A stretch of 64,000 bases of DNA, from contig JADKHO010000001.1 of the NCBI GenBank assembly GCA_016721765.1, forward strand, positions 2,204,057 to 2,268,056. The letters are read 5' to 3'. This stretch comes from Bacteroidota bacterium (lineage in GTDB: Bacteria; Bacteroidota; Bacteroidia; UBA4408). Made by a program: the position numbers and the translations under genes. The notes beneath the pieces are model-generated. The model saw only the letters and a list, made by a program, of their open reading frames with translations. It was not told the origin of the DNA and did no database searches. The stretch's first letter is position 1. Every line of letters starts with the position of its first letter. Shown one piece after another: positions 41,185 through 50,700 of this stretch.

Positions 41185-43935
41185 TTAACGTCCGTTAACT
41201 TTTACATCTACTTCATCCTTGTTTTCAAATTTTGTGAGTCGGTATTTAAAACTAAGTAGGAAATATCTTCCAATGCAGTTAGCGTTTTTTTGTTGCACAT
41301 AATTCATTTCACTAATACGGCTAATACCTGTGTTTTTATTTAGTAAATCAAATGCTTCCAAACTGATAACGCCGCGTTTTGCCTTTAAAATAAAATACGA
41401 AACTTCTGCTTTTAAAATGGGTACCGTTATATTTTGACTTAAGGTTTGAGAATGGTATTGTGTAATATCAGCACTCGCACTTAAATGCAATCGTTCTGTT
41501 GCACTATAATTAAGTTCTGTAAAATAATTCAGTGAATAATAATCTGTCCGTTTCGATTCCAAACTGTGGAATGCCTGCGTGTAGGAAAGATTTGTTCCTA
41601 GACTAATATCCCATTTTTCTTTTTTGCGATTATCAAGTCGCACATTCAATTCATGCGTAAAAGTTTGGTTATTATTTATGATTTCATTTACATAAGTCAT
41701 TCCTTTATTCCAGCTTTCCTGCGGATTTATATTTACATTCATTCCGATGGCGCGAAGCGGTGTTGAAAAATCGAAGTTGAAATAAAGTCGGTAATCTTCC
41801 GGAACATTACGAAGGCTAAGCACTTGGTTAAAGCTGCTATCCACATTGCGCGACCAATTTATTTTATTCGATGTTATTGTTCCGCCGAGTGCTGCAAATG
41901 CTGATGTGAATGAAAATTGGTCAAACACAATCCAATTGACTTGGGCATGATGGACATATTCCGGTTTTAATTTTCTGTTTCCTGAATACCGTTGCGTAGG
42001 GTTCACCGTTTCACTCAAAGGCAGCAATTGATTTGCAGTAGGACTGTTCACAAAAGATTCATAAAAGGCCCTTAATCGACGCTCCGGTTTATATTCTTTT
42101 TCCCATGCCAATCCGGGCAAAAAATAGAAAAAGGATGCTTGTGTTCTTCCATTATCTGACATTGCCGTTTTTAAAGTGGCGGCTTCCAGTTGTATGGATG
42201 CTTTAAATTGTTTCGTGTCGTTGCTTCGCTTAAAGCTTATTCCGGGTCGCATCCAATTGTAGTTGGCGTTAAAATTTGCACTCAACGAATCTATTGCAAG
42301 CTCCTTGTCTTGGCTATTTGATTGTTTGCGCATAAGCTGTTCCTGTTTCGCACCAGCTTTTAATTCGGGTACAAAATACCATCGTCGCGGTAATTCACGT
42401 GTTGCCGAAAGGGTTCCGGAATAGTTTAGACGGTCTACTGTTTTGTGTTGTTCTTGCGCTTCCTGAAATAAATTTACGTAATTATAATTTTGAAATTGAC
42501 TTTGCCATTCCTTGCCACTTAAATTGTGTGACCCATTAGCTTCAGCAAGAAGCTTTAACAGAAGCCACTTTGCTTTTCTTTTTTTTAAATAGATAGTAGT
42601 TAGTTTTCCAGTTAGGGTATTTACTTTTTCGTAGTTATTTAAAAGTGTGTTACTCGTTATATTTTGCGCTGCATAATTTTGAATTACGCTGGCCGAATTT
42701 GTCGAACCTTCGCTTAATCCAATGTTTCCGTTACCTATGAAATTTTGTGTAGAATCAATACTGTTTCTCCATGAAAAATTTAAAGTGTGTCCATTGTTGT
42801 TACTGCGCTCCTTTAAGTTTGCAAAATTGGTGAAGGTGGTATCGGGAGTAAAATTATCAGTGCGCGTTTCCTCTACTAATTTTTTGTCGGAACCATTTCC
42901 CAAATAGCTTATGTTGAATCGGCGCCCAGTTTTTTTCTCATAGGTATAATTGGCTCCACCGGCACCCGAAGTGATTAGTCCGGTAATAGGCTGACCAAAA
43001 TTTATCGGAAAACTATTGTCATCTTCAAATGTTACGCGCATCCCCCCATCGCCATTCATCATGTTTCGCATCCCTCCATTAAAATCGATGTAATCGCGAA
43101 AGCTAAATCCAAATTGATTGATATCATTCACCATTCCAAGCAGTGCAATTTGACTTTTTTTAGTAAAGCGATACGCTTTTGCTGCGGCTTGATAATGCAT
43201 CTCACTGCCCGCACCGGCTTTTACATCACCCAACCAAGCACTTTTTTTATCTTCCTTTAAAAGTAGATTTATTGTTTTATTTCTTTCTCCATCTTGAATG
43301 CCACTTAATTCGGCTTCCTCCGATTTTTTGTCATATACCTGTACTTTACTAATGGCATCGGCCGGGAGATTTTTTGTAGCTACTTTGGGATCACTGCTAA
43401 AAAATTCTTTACCATCTACCAGTACATTTTTTACATCCTCGCCCTGCGCTTTAATATTTCCTGCACGGTCAACTTCCAAGCCCGGAAGTTTTTTAAGTAA
43501 ATCTTCGGTAGAGGCGTCAGGCTTTGTCTTAAATGAAGCTGCCGAGTATTCAATTGTATCTTGCTTAATTAAAATTGGAATGCGTTCAGCTTCAATTTGC
43601 GCAGCTTTGAGCGATACTGTGCTGGCTTTTAATTCCAAAACACCTAACTGCTCGCTTAACCCAGGAATTTCAATTGTTCGATACAAAGTTTGCTTGCCCA
43701 AGTAGGCAATTTGTAAAATGTAATTCCCACTCGAAATAGTTCGGATTTCAAAAAAGCCATCGGTATTGCTAATGCCATAAAAGGCAAGTGTGGAATCTGA
43801 AGGCTGCAATAAACTTACACTGGCATAAGGCAAGGCTTCCTTGTTTTCGTCAAGTACAGTGCCATGAAGTTTATGTCCTTGCGCAAATAAATTGCAACTG
43901 ATGAGTAATGAAAACCACAAATACAAAATTTTCAT
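41185..43935 (-). CDS. Outer membrane beta-barrel receptor (CarboxypepD_reg / TonB-dependent receptor-like)
   Basis: 916 residues: signal peptide (about 1-19, ending NLFAQ), CarboxypepD_reg domain (about 22-105, DENKEALPYASVSLL...GNYILQIAYLG), and plug-like domain (about 120-225, with LLKKLPGLEVDRAGNI, GEDVKNVLVDGKEFF and AISKVQVYDKKSE). A large barrel to the C-terminus follows, with the final helix/strand LLSFKYRLTKF. A Gly/Met-rich insertion (GGMRNMMNGDGGMR) lies near residue 285. It is 6 bp downstream of the GLPGLI gene, and this GLPGLI-receptor pair is common in Bacteroidota. The transported substrate is unknown; metals or peptides are possible. A divergent HK/RR pair probably regulates it. 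Confidence 0.87.
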   Translation of the reverse strand: MKILYLWFSLLISCNLFAQGHKLHGTVLDENKEALPYASVSLLQPSDSTLAFYGISNTDGFFEIRTISSGNYILQIAYLGKQTLYRTIEIPGLSEQLGVLELKASTVSLKAAQIEAERIPILIKQDTIEYSAASFKTKPDASTEDLLKKLPGLEVDRAGNIKAQGEDVKNVLVDGKEFFSSDPKVATKNLPADAISKVQVYDKKSEEAELSGIQDGERNKTINLLLKEDKKSAWLGDVKAGAGSEMHYQAAAKAYRFTKKSQIALLGMVNDINQFGFSFRDYIDFNGGMRNMMNGDGGMRVTFEDDNSFPINFGQPITGLITSGAGGANYTYEKKTGRRFNISYLGNGSDKKLVEETRTDNFTPDTTFTNFANLKERSNNNGHTLNFSWRNSIDSTQNFIGNGNIGLSEGSTNSASVIQNYAAQNITSNTLLNNYEKVNTLTGKLTTIYLKKRKAKWLLLKLLAEANGSHNLSGKEWQSQFQNYNYVNLFQEAQEQHKTVDRLNYSGTLSATRELPRRWYFVPELKAGAKQEQLMRKQSNSQDKELAIDSLSANFNANYNWMRPGISFKRSNDTKQFKASIQLEAATLKTAMSDNGRTQASFFYFLPGLAWEKEYKPERRLRAFYESFVNSPTANQLLPLSETVNPTQRYSGNRKLKPEYVHHAQVNWIVFDQFSFTSAFAALGGTITSNKINWSRNVDSSFNQVLSLRNVPEDYRLYFNFDFSTPLRAIGMNVNINPQESWNKGMTYVNEIINNNQTFTHELNVRLDNRKKEKWDISLGTNLSYTQAFHSLESKRTDYYSLNYFTELNYSATERLHLSASADITQYHSQTLSQNITVPILKAEVSYFILKAKRGVISLEAFDLLNKNTGISRISEMNYVQQKNANCIGRYFLLSFKYRLTKFENKDEVDVKVNGR

Positions 43936-43941
43936 TTTGAG

Positions 43942-44730
43942 CTATTTTCTGATTTTAATGATTACGTTGCCGTTCCCTCCATTTTCTTCCTCCATCTCTT
44001 TTCTTTTCTCTGCTTTAATTTTCTCGAATGCTTCTTTTGTAACTTTTTTTCCATCTTTTGGTTTTTTTAACAACGCATTATCAATTTCCTTGAGTTCAAT
44101 TTTTGTTGCAACGATGTTAACTTTGCCATTGTCCAAATCAGCTTCCAGAATAATTCCGGGCAAATTGCCATACCCATTGGGGCCGCTCGAAATAGGAAGA
44201 GATGGCGTGAACCATACACGCACTGTTTTGCTACTATCTTTTAGGAGCGCTTCCTGACAAGGATAATTTAAAATCATTTTTTGTTCCCCACTCAATTTCC
44301 ATTGAAGGCTCGATAAATTGCTCTCCACTAAAAATATGCGCGACATAAAATCTCTTTGTTCCGTTTTTAGCTTGTTGATTAAATCGCAAAATACTTTATC
44401 ATCCGGCTCCTTCATTTTAATCATCACGTGCGCTCCGTCTCCTTCAATAGCTTCTGAATCTTTGTTCGATGGTTTTTGCTTGTTGCCTTGATAGAGGGAA
44501 GCACTTGAGTTAAAGAGTAATTCTTTTTGTGAAATGTGTTCCTTAGGGAGCGAATTCACCATATCTTCCTCTGCATTGCCTTCTACATGTAAAACCAATT
44601 TTACTTTTTCAGCGTATTCAATTCGGCCTGAAGTTTGTGCTAATGTTGGACTAGCAAGTGAGAAAAGGAAGCAACATAATTGAATTAGCTTTGCTCTGTT
44701 TTTTATTCCAATTAATTTTTGTGTGTTCAT
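43942..44730 (-). CDS. GLPGLI family protein
   Basis: 262 residues with a signal peptide (about 1-32, ending TLAQ after a basic start). Typical GLPGLI features are SGRIEYAEKV at the mature N-terminus, a central YPCQEALLKD...VRVWFTPSLPISSGPNGYGNLPGIILE (the name-giving motif is NLPGII here) and a Lys/Glu-rich C-terminus. The family is periplasmic, of unknown function, and usually paired with an outer membrane receptor. The receptor starts 6 bp downstream, so they are co-transcribed. The C-terminal tail (KAEKRKEMEEENGGNG) is longer and more charged than I would expect. Confidence 0.88.
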   Translation of the reverse strand: MNTQKLIGIKNRAKLIQLCCFLFSLASPTLAQTSGRIEYAEKVKLVLHVEGNAEEDMVNSLPKEHISQKELLFNSSASLYQGNKQKPSNKDSEAIEGDGAHVMIKMKEPDDKVFCDLINKLKTEQRDFMSRIFLVESNLSSLQWKLSGEQKMILNYPCQEALLKDSSKTVRVWFTPSLPISSGPNGYGNLPGIILEADLDNGKVNIVATKIELKEIDNALLKKPKDGKKVTKEAFEKIKAEKRKEMEEENGGNGNVIIKIRK

Positions 44731-44746
44731 GTTTTTATTTTTTTTA

Positions 44747-44754
44747 CAAATGTA
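44747..44754 (-). promoter_or_regulatory. Possible -7 element of the GLPGLI-receptor operon
   Basis: TACATTTG on the minus strand fits TAnnTTTG and lies 16 bp before the ATG at 44730. No TTG is at the expected -33 position. Instead the TTAAGG repeats begin just upstream, which suits an activated promoter. Confidence 0.45.
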
Positions 44755-44775
44755 TTTTAGCCGTTGAGCATTAGA

Positions 44776-44813
44776 AGTTAAGGCAATCGAATTAAGGTTA
44801 ATTAAGGTTAATC
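44776..44813. promoter_or_regulatory. TTAAGG direct repeats, candidate response-regulator operator
   Basis: AGTTAAGG (44776-44783), then an exact 10-bp tandem ATTAAGGTTA-ATTAAGGTTA (44791-44810) followed by ATCC. The repeats lie between the divergent promoters of the receptor operon and the kinase gene. OmpR-type regulators bind direct repeats with 10-11 bp steps, so the regulator at 46336 is the natural candidate. Confidence 0.5.
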
Positions 44814-44815
44814 CC

Positions 44816-44846
44816 TTGTGCTGTAAGGATTATCGTATTATTTTTG
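44816..44846 (+). promoter_or_regulatory. Bacteroidota-type promoter of the kinase/regulator operon
   Basis: TTG (44816-44818), 20 nt, then TATTTTTG (44839-44846), a full match to TTG-N20-TAnnTTTG. The ATG at 44862 follows 15 bp later. Confidence 0.58.
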
Positions 44847-44861
44847 TTTTGAAAATTTAAA

Positions 44862-46334
44862 ATGCCAAACTCCAAAAAGTCTTCCACAATTGCTGCGCTC
44901 ATGTTATTGAGTCAACTTATGCTCACGGCATTCGTCCTCTGGTGGCTCATTGGACAATTCAACGAGGAGAAGAATAAACTTCATAAAGAACTCTTTCAGA
45001 AATTTACGGAGTCAAAGCAACAGGTCATGGATTCGGGTTTAGTAAATAGTTTTATTGAACCCTTATTGAAAAATAAAAAGGGATTTAAAATCCACATGGA
45101 AACAACTGATTCTACACAAGATTTTAAGGGTGTTGAGGAGGATGAAATCGAAAAGCAATTTAAGTTCTCTCCAACCGATTCAATTGTACTTATTGATAAA
45201 TCGGGGAACGCCAACGGCGATAAAATGATTAGCATTAACATGCAACGTCGTGATTCAAATCATGAAGTGTTGCTCCATGGAGTGAAACTTTTTATTAAAC
45301 AAATTACATCCGATTCGGTAAATGAAAGCCGCATGGAATCGAACTATTATTTTAATTCAGATACGGTTTTGTTGAAAAAAGTATTGGCTATGAAGTTAAA
45401 AAATTCAGGCTATGAATTTCAGGCGAAATGGCTAAGCCGCAAGCGCGATACACTTCAAACAAATGCTGCTGTTTTTTATTTTGAGAGCCATTTGTTCCCT
45501 AAGGAATACGGCGTAGAAGTCAGTCAATTTCAGGTTTATCTAATTCAAAAAATAATACCACAAATATTGTTTTCACTGGTGTTGCTGCTCTTAAGTGCAA
45601 GTGCATTTTTTCTTTCCTATCGAAATCTGAAAATGCAATATCGTTTACATCAATTAAAAAATGATTTCATCAGCAATATGTCGCACGAATTAAAAACTCC
45701 TGTCTCTACCATTAAGGTGGCACTTGAAGCGCTGCAAACAAAAGGAGTGCAGGATAATCCCGCCAAGGTAAATGAATACCTCAATATGGCTGAACTCGAA
45801 ACAGAGCGACTTGATTTACTGATTAATAAAGTGCTAAGTACTTCATTGGCAGAGGAGGGTGCTACGATATTTCAAAAAGAAAAAATTAATTTAGTTCAGT
45901 CTTGTAAAGAGCTGATTCAGCAACAACAATTGCGATTGGAGCGTGCAAGTGCAGCATTGTATTTTGAAAGCACTACGGATCCGCTTTTTGTTTTAGCCGA
46001 TAGTTTTCATTTGCAAGGTGTATTGTTAAACCTGTTGGACAATAGTTTGAAATATGCTTTGGATAAGCCGCAAATGAGTCTGATACTTTCTGAAAATGAA
46101 AATTTTGTGGTGTTAAAATTAAGTGATAATGGACCCGGAATTCCTGAAGAATTTCACACAAAAGTTTTTGAGAAATTTTTTCGCGTACCTGCCGGTAACC
46201 TTCATAATGTAAAAGGCTATGGATTGGGATTGAGTTATGTGGCTTTTGTAGTGAAGCAACACAATGGAAGTATTAAAGTAAAGAACAATATCGAAGGAGG
46301 ATGTACCTTCTCGATTCAATTCCCTAAGGTTTAG
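44862..46334 (+). CDS. Sensor histidine kinase, HisKA/HATPase (RprX-like)
   Basis: 490 residues: membrane helix 1 (about 9-30), a periplasmic sensor part of about 190 residues without a recognised domain, helix 2 (about 227-250), and HisKA with phospho-acceptor H275 in NDFISNMSHELKTPVSTIK. The HATPase_c domain has LLNLLDNSLKYA, LKLSDNGPGIPEEF and GYGLGLSYVAFVVKQHNGSI. There is no HAMP domain. The layout resembles RprX-type kinases of Bacteroides. It is separated by one base from the OmpR-type regulator gene, so the two are translated together. The divergent receptor operon is the likely target. Confidence 0.92.
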   Translation: MPNSKKSSTIAALMLLSQLMLTAFVLWWLIGQFNEEKNKLHKELFQKFTESKQQVMDSGLVNSFIEPLLKNKKGFKIHMETTDSTQDFKGVEEDEIEKQFKFSPTDSIVLIDKSGNANGDKMISINMQRRDSNHEVLLHGVKLFIKQITSDSVNESRMESNYYFNSDTVLLKKVLAMKLKNSGYEFQAKWLSRKRDTLQTNAAVFYFESHLFPKEYGVEVSQFQVYLIQKIIPQILFSLVLLLLSASAFFLSYRNLKMQYRLHQLKNDFISNMSHELKTPVSTIKVALEALQTKGVQDNPAKVNEYLNMAELETERLDLLINKVLSTSLAEEGATIFQKEKINLVQSCKELIQQQQLRLERASAALYFESTTDPLFVLADSFHLQGVLLNLLDNSLKYALDKPQMSLILSENENFVVLKLSDNGPGIPEEFHTKVFEKFFRVPAGNLHNVKGYGLGLSYVAFVVKQHNGSIKVKNNIEGGCTFSIQFPKV

Positions 46335-46335
46335 T

Positions 46336-47031
46336 ATGAAATTAAAAATACTTTATGTGGAGGATGAACCCTTTTTGGGGAAGATTGTAAGCGAAAGCCT
46401 AGAATCCCGCGACTTTGAAGTGATGCTTGTAACAGATGGTGCAAAGGTGCTTGAGAGCTTTAATCGCTTTGTGCCCGATGTGTGCGTGTTGGATGTGATG
46501 CTTCCCAATAGAGATGGATTTGAATTAGGAACCGAAATTCGAAATCGATTTCCTCGATTACCCATCATTTTTCTTACCGCCAAAACACAAACCAACGACC
46601 TCTTAAAAGGCTTTGAATCCGGTGGTACCGACTATATTAAAAAACCATTCAGCGTAGACGAATTAGTTGTGCGCATACACAACCAGTTGCAGTTATTGAA
46701 AAGTACATGGGAAAATAAAACTGCTATTTTGGAGCTCATTCAGTTAGGTAAGTATAAATTTTATCCAGGAAAGTATGAGTTGCAAATTGGTTCGGAGACA
46801 ATTAAATTATCACATCGCGAAGCACAAGTATTAAACATGTTTGCACAAAATAGAAACAAAAGCATTGATCGTAAAAACTTGTTGTTGGCTGTTTGGGGAG
46901 ATGATTCGTTTTTTAATTCACGCACCTTAGACGTGTATATTCGAAAGTTGCGTGATTATTTTTCTCACGATGCAGGCATCGAAATTGTAACCCTTAAGGG
47001 GAAGGGCTATCATTTTATTGTTCCTAACTAA
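46336..47031 (+). CDS. OmpR/PhoB family response regulator (RprY-like)
   Basis: 231 residues. The receiver domain has acidic residues E9-D10-E11, phospho-acceptor D53 (VCVLDVMLPNRDG), T81 in IIFLTAKTQ and the Lys in YIKKPF. A winged-helix output domain follows, with LSHREAQVLNMFAQNRN, then RTLDVYIRKLRDYF and a final TLKGKGYHFI. It is the cognate partner of the kinase one base upstream and probably binds the TTAAGG direct repeats at 44776-44813. Confidence 0.93.
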   Translation: MKLKILYVEDEPFLGKIVSESLESRDFEVMLVTDGAKVLESFNRFVPDVCVLDVMLPNRDGFELGTEIRNRFPRLPIIFLTAKTQTNDLLKGFESGGTDYIKKPFSVDELVVRIHNQLQLLKSTWENKTAILELIQLGKYKFYPGKYELQIGSETIKLSHREAQVLNMFAQNRNKSIDRKNLLLAVWGDDSFFNSRTLDVYIRKLRDYFSHDAGIEIVTLKGKGYHFIVPN

Positions 47032-47070
47032 GGGAGATAAATTAGTTCGGCAGTGGGGTGCTTTTCAAAC

Positions 47071-48477
47071 TTATTCTTTCACGATGCGAAGTGTTTGCGA
47101 TATATTTTCGTTGTTAATTCGCACTAAGTAAATGCCCGAAGGTATATCGTTAAGTTCCACCCTTTGTGCAAAAGCACCTTGTACTTTTCCCAACTCTTTT
47201 TTTAATACTAAGTTTCCGGATGCTGCATACACTTCCATAAAATAGGAACCGAATTTCTCGGATGTAAAAGACAAAATAAATGCATCCCGAATTGGATTAG
47301 GATGAATCGACAATGCACTAATGGTGGAGCGCGAATTTTCAGTAATTCCTATGGCATCAAACCGAGTATACCAAATAGGACTTGTATAAATTTGATCGCC
47401 ATCAGTTTGTTGTATGCGTGCAAAATAGTAATGTGTGCTGCTATCGTTCACTACATGTGTGTAGTTTAAACTAAGGCTGCCGGCAACAGAAACAAGCAAG
47501 GCGGGAGCGATACCACTTCCGGGCATACCCGAAAAAATACTTATATCAGAAACCGATTCCATATCAGGATCCACAACCGAAATAGCAAGGGCAGGATTTC
47601 CATATGCAGTTACAATAGATCCCAATGGAAAAGTATTGGCTGTAAAATTAACTTTCGTATTCCAATCGTCGGAGGCGTAATAGCGCATTTGACTGTAAGC
47701 ATCTAAAATGCTTGCTTGTGTGAGTGAATTTGCAAGCACTACCGTGCGACCTTCTTGCGAACGACCGAAAACACTGTAATGTGTATCGTGATCCATTCCA
47801 ATTCCCAAATGATATCCTTTCTTTAATGCATCGTAAAAGCGGTTCAGGTAATGCCCTGTTGAAGGATTGCTGTAGGAAATATTGGTACTAAACGCGGGAC
47901 CACTTCTAAAGGGAGTTCCAATAATTGCTTTATCGTTTACCGGATTATAGCTCCCGCTAAATAAGGCATTAAAGTCGGTAGTAGTTGGATGTGCTAAATA
48001 GGCAAATGCTCCGGGATGATTGGCAATTTTAGAAAACAAGCCGGTATAATCACTTTGGGCATTGTACACATCGTAGTTGTTGGGTTCCCATCCAATCAAG
48101 GAATCAAATCCATAAATAAGAACATGTCCTCCTGTTGCAATTTCGCCCCATTCCATCCCGTAAAGGCATACAAAGCTTCCATTCACATTAGCTAAATTGG
48201 CTTGTTGAATTCCTTTTAAATAATTCGCCCGTTTCATTCCTGCATCGGCATGATTGTGATCTGAAATGCCCAAATAATGCATGTTTAAACTTTGTTTGGC
48301 ATACTCATAATCCTGATAGGGTGTGGTCATAAAAGAAGTAAGAGAATCTTTATTCCCATCAGAATAAGCCGAATGCGCATGCAAGGTGCCAAAATAAAAA
48401 TTGTATTGGCAAAAGCTTTTACAAGGAATTACTAGAAGAAATAAAAAGAAAAATAAGTTTTTGAAATGGCCTGTCAT
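47071..48477 (-). CDS. Secreted PHP-domain metal-dependent hydrolase with T9SS type A sorting domain
   Basis: 468 residues: signal peptide (about 1-24, ending SFCQ), then a PHP/CehA-McbA-like domain. Metal ligands are visible in GTLHAHSAYSDG (H33, H35, D40) and GISDHNHAD, and later in GMEWGE and GIGMDHDTH. A beta-rich linker leads to a C-terminal type A T9SS tail with IHPNPIRD...VYAASGNLVL and SGIYLVRINNE. PHP domains of this class hydrolyse phosphoesters. Exported Bacteroidota versions are often annotated as CehA/McbA metallohydrolases; the substrate is unknown. It converges with the response regulator gene. Confidence 0.87.
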   Translation of the reverse strand: MTGHFKNLFFFLFLLVIPCKSFCQYNFYFGTLHAHSAYSDGNKDSLTSFMTTPYQDYEYAKQSLNMHYLGISDHNHADAGMKRANYLKGIQQANLANVNGSFVCLYGMEWGEIATGGHVLIYGFDSLIGWEPNNYDVYNAQSDYTGLFSKIANHPGAFAYLAHPTTTDFNALFSGSYNPVNDKAIIGTPFRSGPAFSTNISYSNPSTGHYLNRFYDALKKGYHLGIGMDHDTHYSVFGRSQEGRTVVLANSLTQASILDAYSQMRYYASDDWNTKVNFTANTFPLGSIVTAYGNPALAISVVDPDMESVSDISIFSGMPGSGIAPALLVSVAGSLSLNYTHVVNDSSTHYYFARIQQTDGDQIYTSPIWYTRFDAIGITENSRSTISALSIHPNPIRDAFILSFTSEKFGSYFMEVYAASGNLVLKKELGKVQGAFAQRVELNDIPSGIYLVRINNENISQTLRIVKE

Positions 48478-48769
48478 GCTTCAAAGGTAAGCAATTAGAA
48501 AAGTTAATAAAAAACTATCCACCCTCGGAGGAGTTGGTATAAGGAAGGCAAACAGACCTCAAAAAATTTAGCGAAGTTAAATATGAAAAATATCCCCCGC
48601 TGGCGGGGGCAGGGGGTGGTAAATAGCTAAAATCAAAAAACCAAAATCAAAATAAATTAACAACTAGTTATCATATTTCTAATTTTTCCTCAAACTTTCG
48701 CTCGCACTAACCATTCGCTCGCATCCTGCGAGCGTTAGCTATTCCCAAGCCTCCGGCTTGAACTATTTT
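48478..48769. other. Spacer with REP-like element and two small hairpins
   Basis: It holds the GC-rich palindrome (48591-48620) and CGCTCGCATCCTGCGAGCG and AAGCCTCCGGCTT hairpin-forming stretches (about 48717-48760). A TACCTTTG box at 48489-48482 is too close to the ATG to be a promoter. Confidence 0.5.
48591..48620 (+). repeat. REP-like GC-rich palindromic element, copy 4
   Basis: TAT, CCCCCGCTGGCGGGGG, CAGGGGGTGGT. It has the same core as copies 1-3, 26 kb away from copy 3. Confidence 0.8.
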
Positions 48770-50653
48770 CTAATTTTCTCTCCCCACCGGATACAACAAA
48801 TACCGCTCATCATAATACTTGCTCTTACTATAAAACCATTCATAAATGGCAGTTTGATTTTTAGCAAAGTTTGCATCTGAACTTTTCTTCGCTTCAAATT
48901 CTTTTTTCAGCTCAACGGATTCATCCAACATTTTTTTAATGAGCGGCTCCATAACATAGGCTTCAATATATTCGGTGCGGTGAAAAATGGACATAAAAAA
49001 TCCCCATCTGAAAAGGGAATTCGGAGCGTTTGGTTCGAGCAGCAAAGCCGCAAGTTCACCCAGCGATTGATCAGTTGAAATGCAAGCGGATCCGGTAGGA
49101 AACACTTGATTCCGTTTTTCAATTGTTGTTGTTGCATTCACCAACATACGACCTTCAAAGGGAAGCACTTGTCCATCGGAATTTAAAAACTGCGGATTAC
49201 TCATGCGGTACATTTCAACTGCAACTTCTTTTGGCGTATTTATTAATTCCATCTTAATGCCATGTAATTTTAAACGTTCAATAACATCAACGCATGCAGC
49301 CGGGACCCAATAGCGCTTTGCACAATTAATGCTGTTTACAATTTCAGTACCTTCATAAAAAGCAATTTTTGAATTCACCGCTTTGCCGGTCCATTCTATG
49401 TATTCTGCACCGGTAATTTCAGATTTCTTTTTTTGGTAGGAGACACCTTGTAAATTAAAGCTATCCGCGGCGAGGTAGTGAGGTGTTGCATCCGAATTTA
49501 GTTTTGCATCAACAGGCAATTGCTGAGGAACTTTCCATTCAACAGGAATTTTATTAATTCGAATTGCCTCATCTAATTTTTTGTTTTCGAGAAGGGTTTG
49601 ACTATTTTGTGCTAAAACTTTTAAAGTGTTTTCAAGCAAAACGTATGTTCCTAAGACCCTTTGTTTGTAGGGTTTTAAAGAATGATTCTCGACAAGTAAT
49701 GTGGGTAAATGTCTTAAATCTCCATAATTAGTCGAGAAATTTGGACCATACAAAACATCCACAATTCCACCCGAAAGATCGTTCCATTCCATGCCGTTAA
49801 TAAATGGTCCGGGTACATGTCCCATTGCCTTTAATCCTGCGTTAACAGCAGGCGTGTAAGTGGACAATACCCAATTGGAGATAGCAGGGGAATATCCTTG
49901 TTTTCCGGCACAACCATAGGTAATGTCGTATTGATAATCGGCGCCATCGGTTACGTGAATATCCATATACAACAAAGGATTGTATTCATTTATTACCTGT
50001 ATTACCGCACGAATTTCTTTGGTGTCGAGTTTAGTATAATCTCGATTTAAATTTAGGTTTTGTGCATTGGTGCGATATCCCATGCTTTCAGGGCCTCTTT
50101 GATTGGGGCGATTATATGCTGAGCTTCGCTCGTGTCCATCCACATTTAAAATGGGAATAAATAAAAAATTTACTTTGTCTAAGAGGCTTTGTTTTCCGCC
50201 AAATGCAATGTCGCGAAAGAGCATCATCCCTGCATCCTTACCATCAATTTCGCCGGCGTGTATTCCGGCTTGCACGAACAGTAGTGGTTTAGAAGAACTC
50301 TTTAAATCAACAGCACTGGTATTTTTATCGGCGGAAGCAATCAGCATAAAAATATCCCTTCCTTCCACACTTTTACCAATCGATTGCATGCTAATCAGTG
50401 GAGATGCATCGGCTAGTTTTTTAAACCAAGCCATGGTTTCAGCATAGGAAGGAGTTTTTTTAAAATCGGATTTTTCGCAAGTAGTAATCCAAGGATTTGC
50501 AGCGTCGGCAATTAAGGTTTCGCTTTTTCCTTTCCATTCCAATGGAGGTGGGAGTGAGGCAGTGGTAGATAGTTTTAAATGGTAGGAAGTATTAGTTTGT
50601 GCAAACACCTTTAGGGCGCTTAAAAGAAATAGAAAAAAAATATTTTTTTTCAT
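48770..50653 (-). CDS. Secreted M14 family zinc carboxypeptidase
   Basis: 627 residues with a signal peptide (about 1-19, ending KVFAQ). The M14 zinc motif is H132-A-G-E135 in QAGIHAGEIDGKDAG, with the third ligand in YMDIHVTDG. The substrate-binding stretch NLNRDYTKLDTKE lies between them, and a Glu in LLVENHSLKPY is the candidate general base. The last 250 residues form a non-catalytic region (accessory domain with WTGKAVNSKIAF and later helices). No T9SS tail, so probably periplasmic. The enzyme would trim C-terminal residues from peptides. Confidence 0.9.
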   Translation of the reverse strand: MKKNIFFLFLLSALKVFAQTNTSYHLKLSTTASLPPPLEWKGKSETLIADAANPWITTCEKSDFKKTPSYAETMAWFKKLADASPLISMQSIGKSVEGRDIFMLIASADKNTSAVDLKSSSKPLLFVQAGIHAGEIDGKDAGMMLFRDIAFGGKQSLLDKVNFLFIPILNVDGHERSSAYNRPNQRGPESMGYRTNAQNLNLNRDYTKLDTKEIRAVIQVINEYNPLLYMDIHVTDGADYQYDITYGCAGKQGYSPAISNWVLSTYTPAVNAGLKAMGHVPGPFINGMEWNDLSGGIVDVLYGPNFSTNYGDLRHLPTLLVENHSLKPYKQRVLGTYVLLENTLKVLAQNSQTLLENKKLDEAIRINKIPVEWKVPQQLPVDAKLNSDATPHYLAADSFNLQGVSYQKKKSEITGAEYIEWTGKAVNSKIAFYEGTEIVNSINCAKRYWVPAACVDVIERLKLHGIKMELINTPKEVAVEMYRMSNPQFLNSDGQVLPFEGRMLVNATTTIEKRNQVFPTGSACISTDQSLGELAALLLEPNAPNSLFRWGFFMSIFHRTEYIEAYVMEPLIKKMLDESVELKKEFEAKKSSDANFAKNQTAIYEWFYSKSKYYDERYLLYPVGREN

Positions 50654-50700
50654 GCGAGCAATTAGTTTTGATTTTATTTTGGACTAAATTACAATTCTCT

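Noticed and set aside
48482..48489. TACCTTTG as a promoter -7 box for the PHP hydrolase gene
   Set aside because: It lies four bases from the ATG, too close to serve as its promoter.
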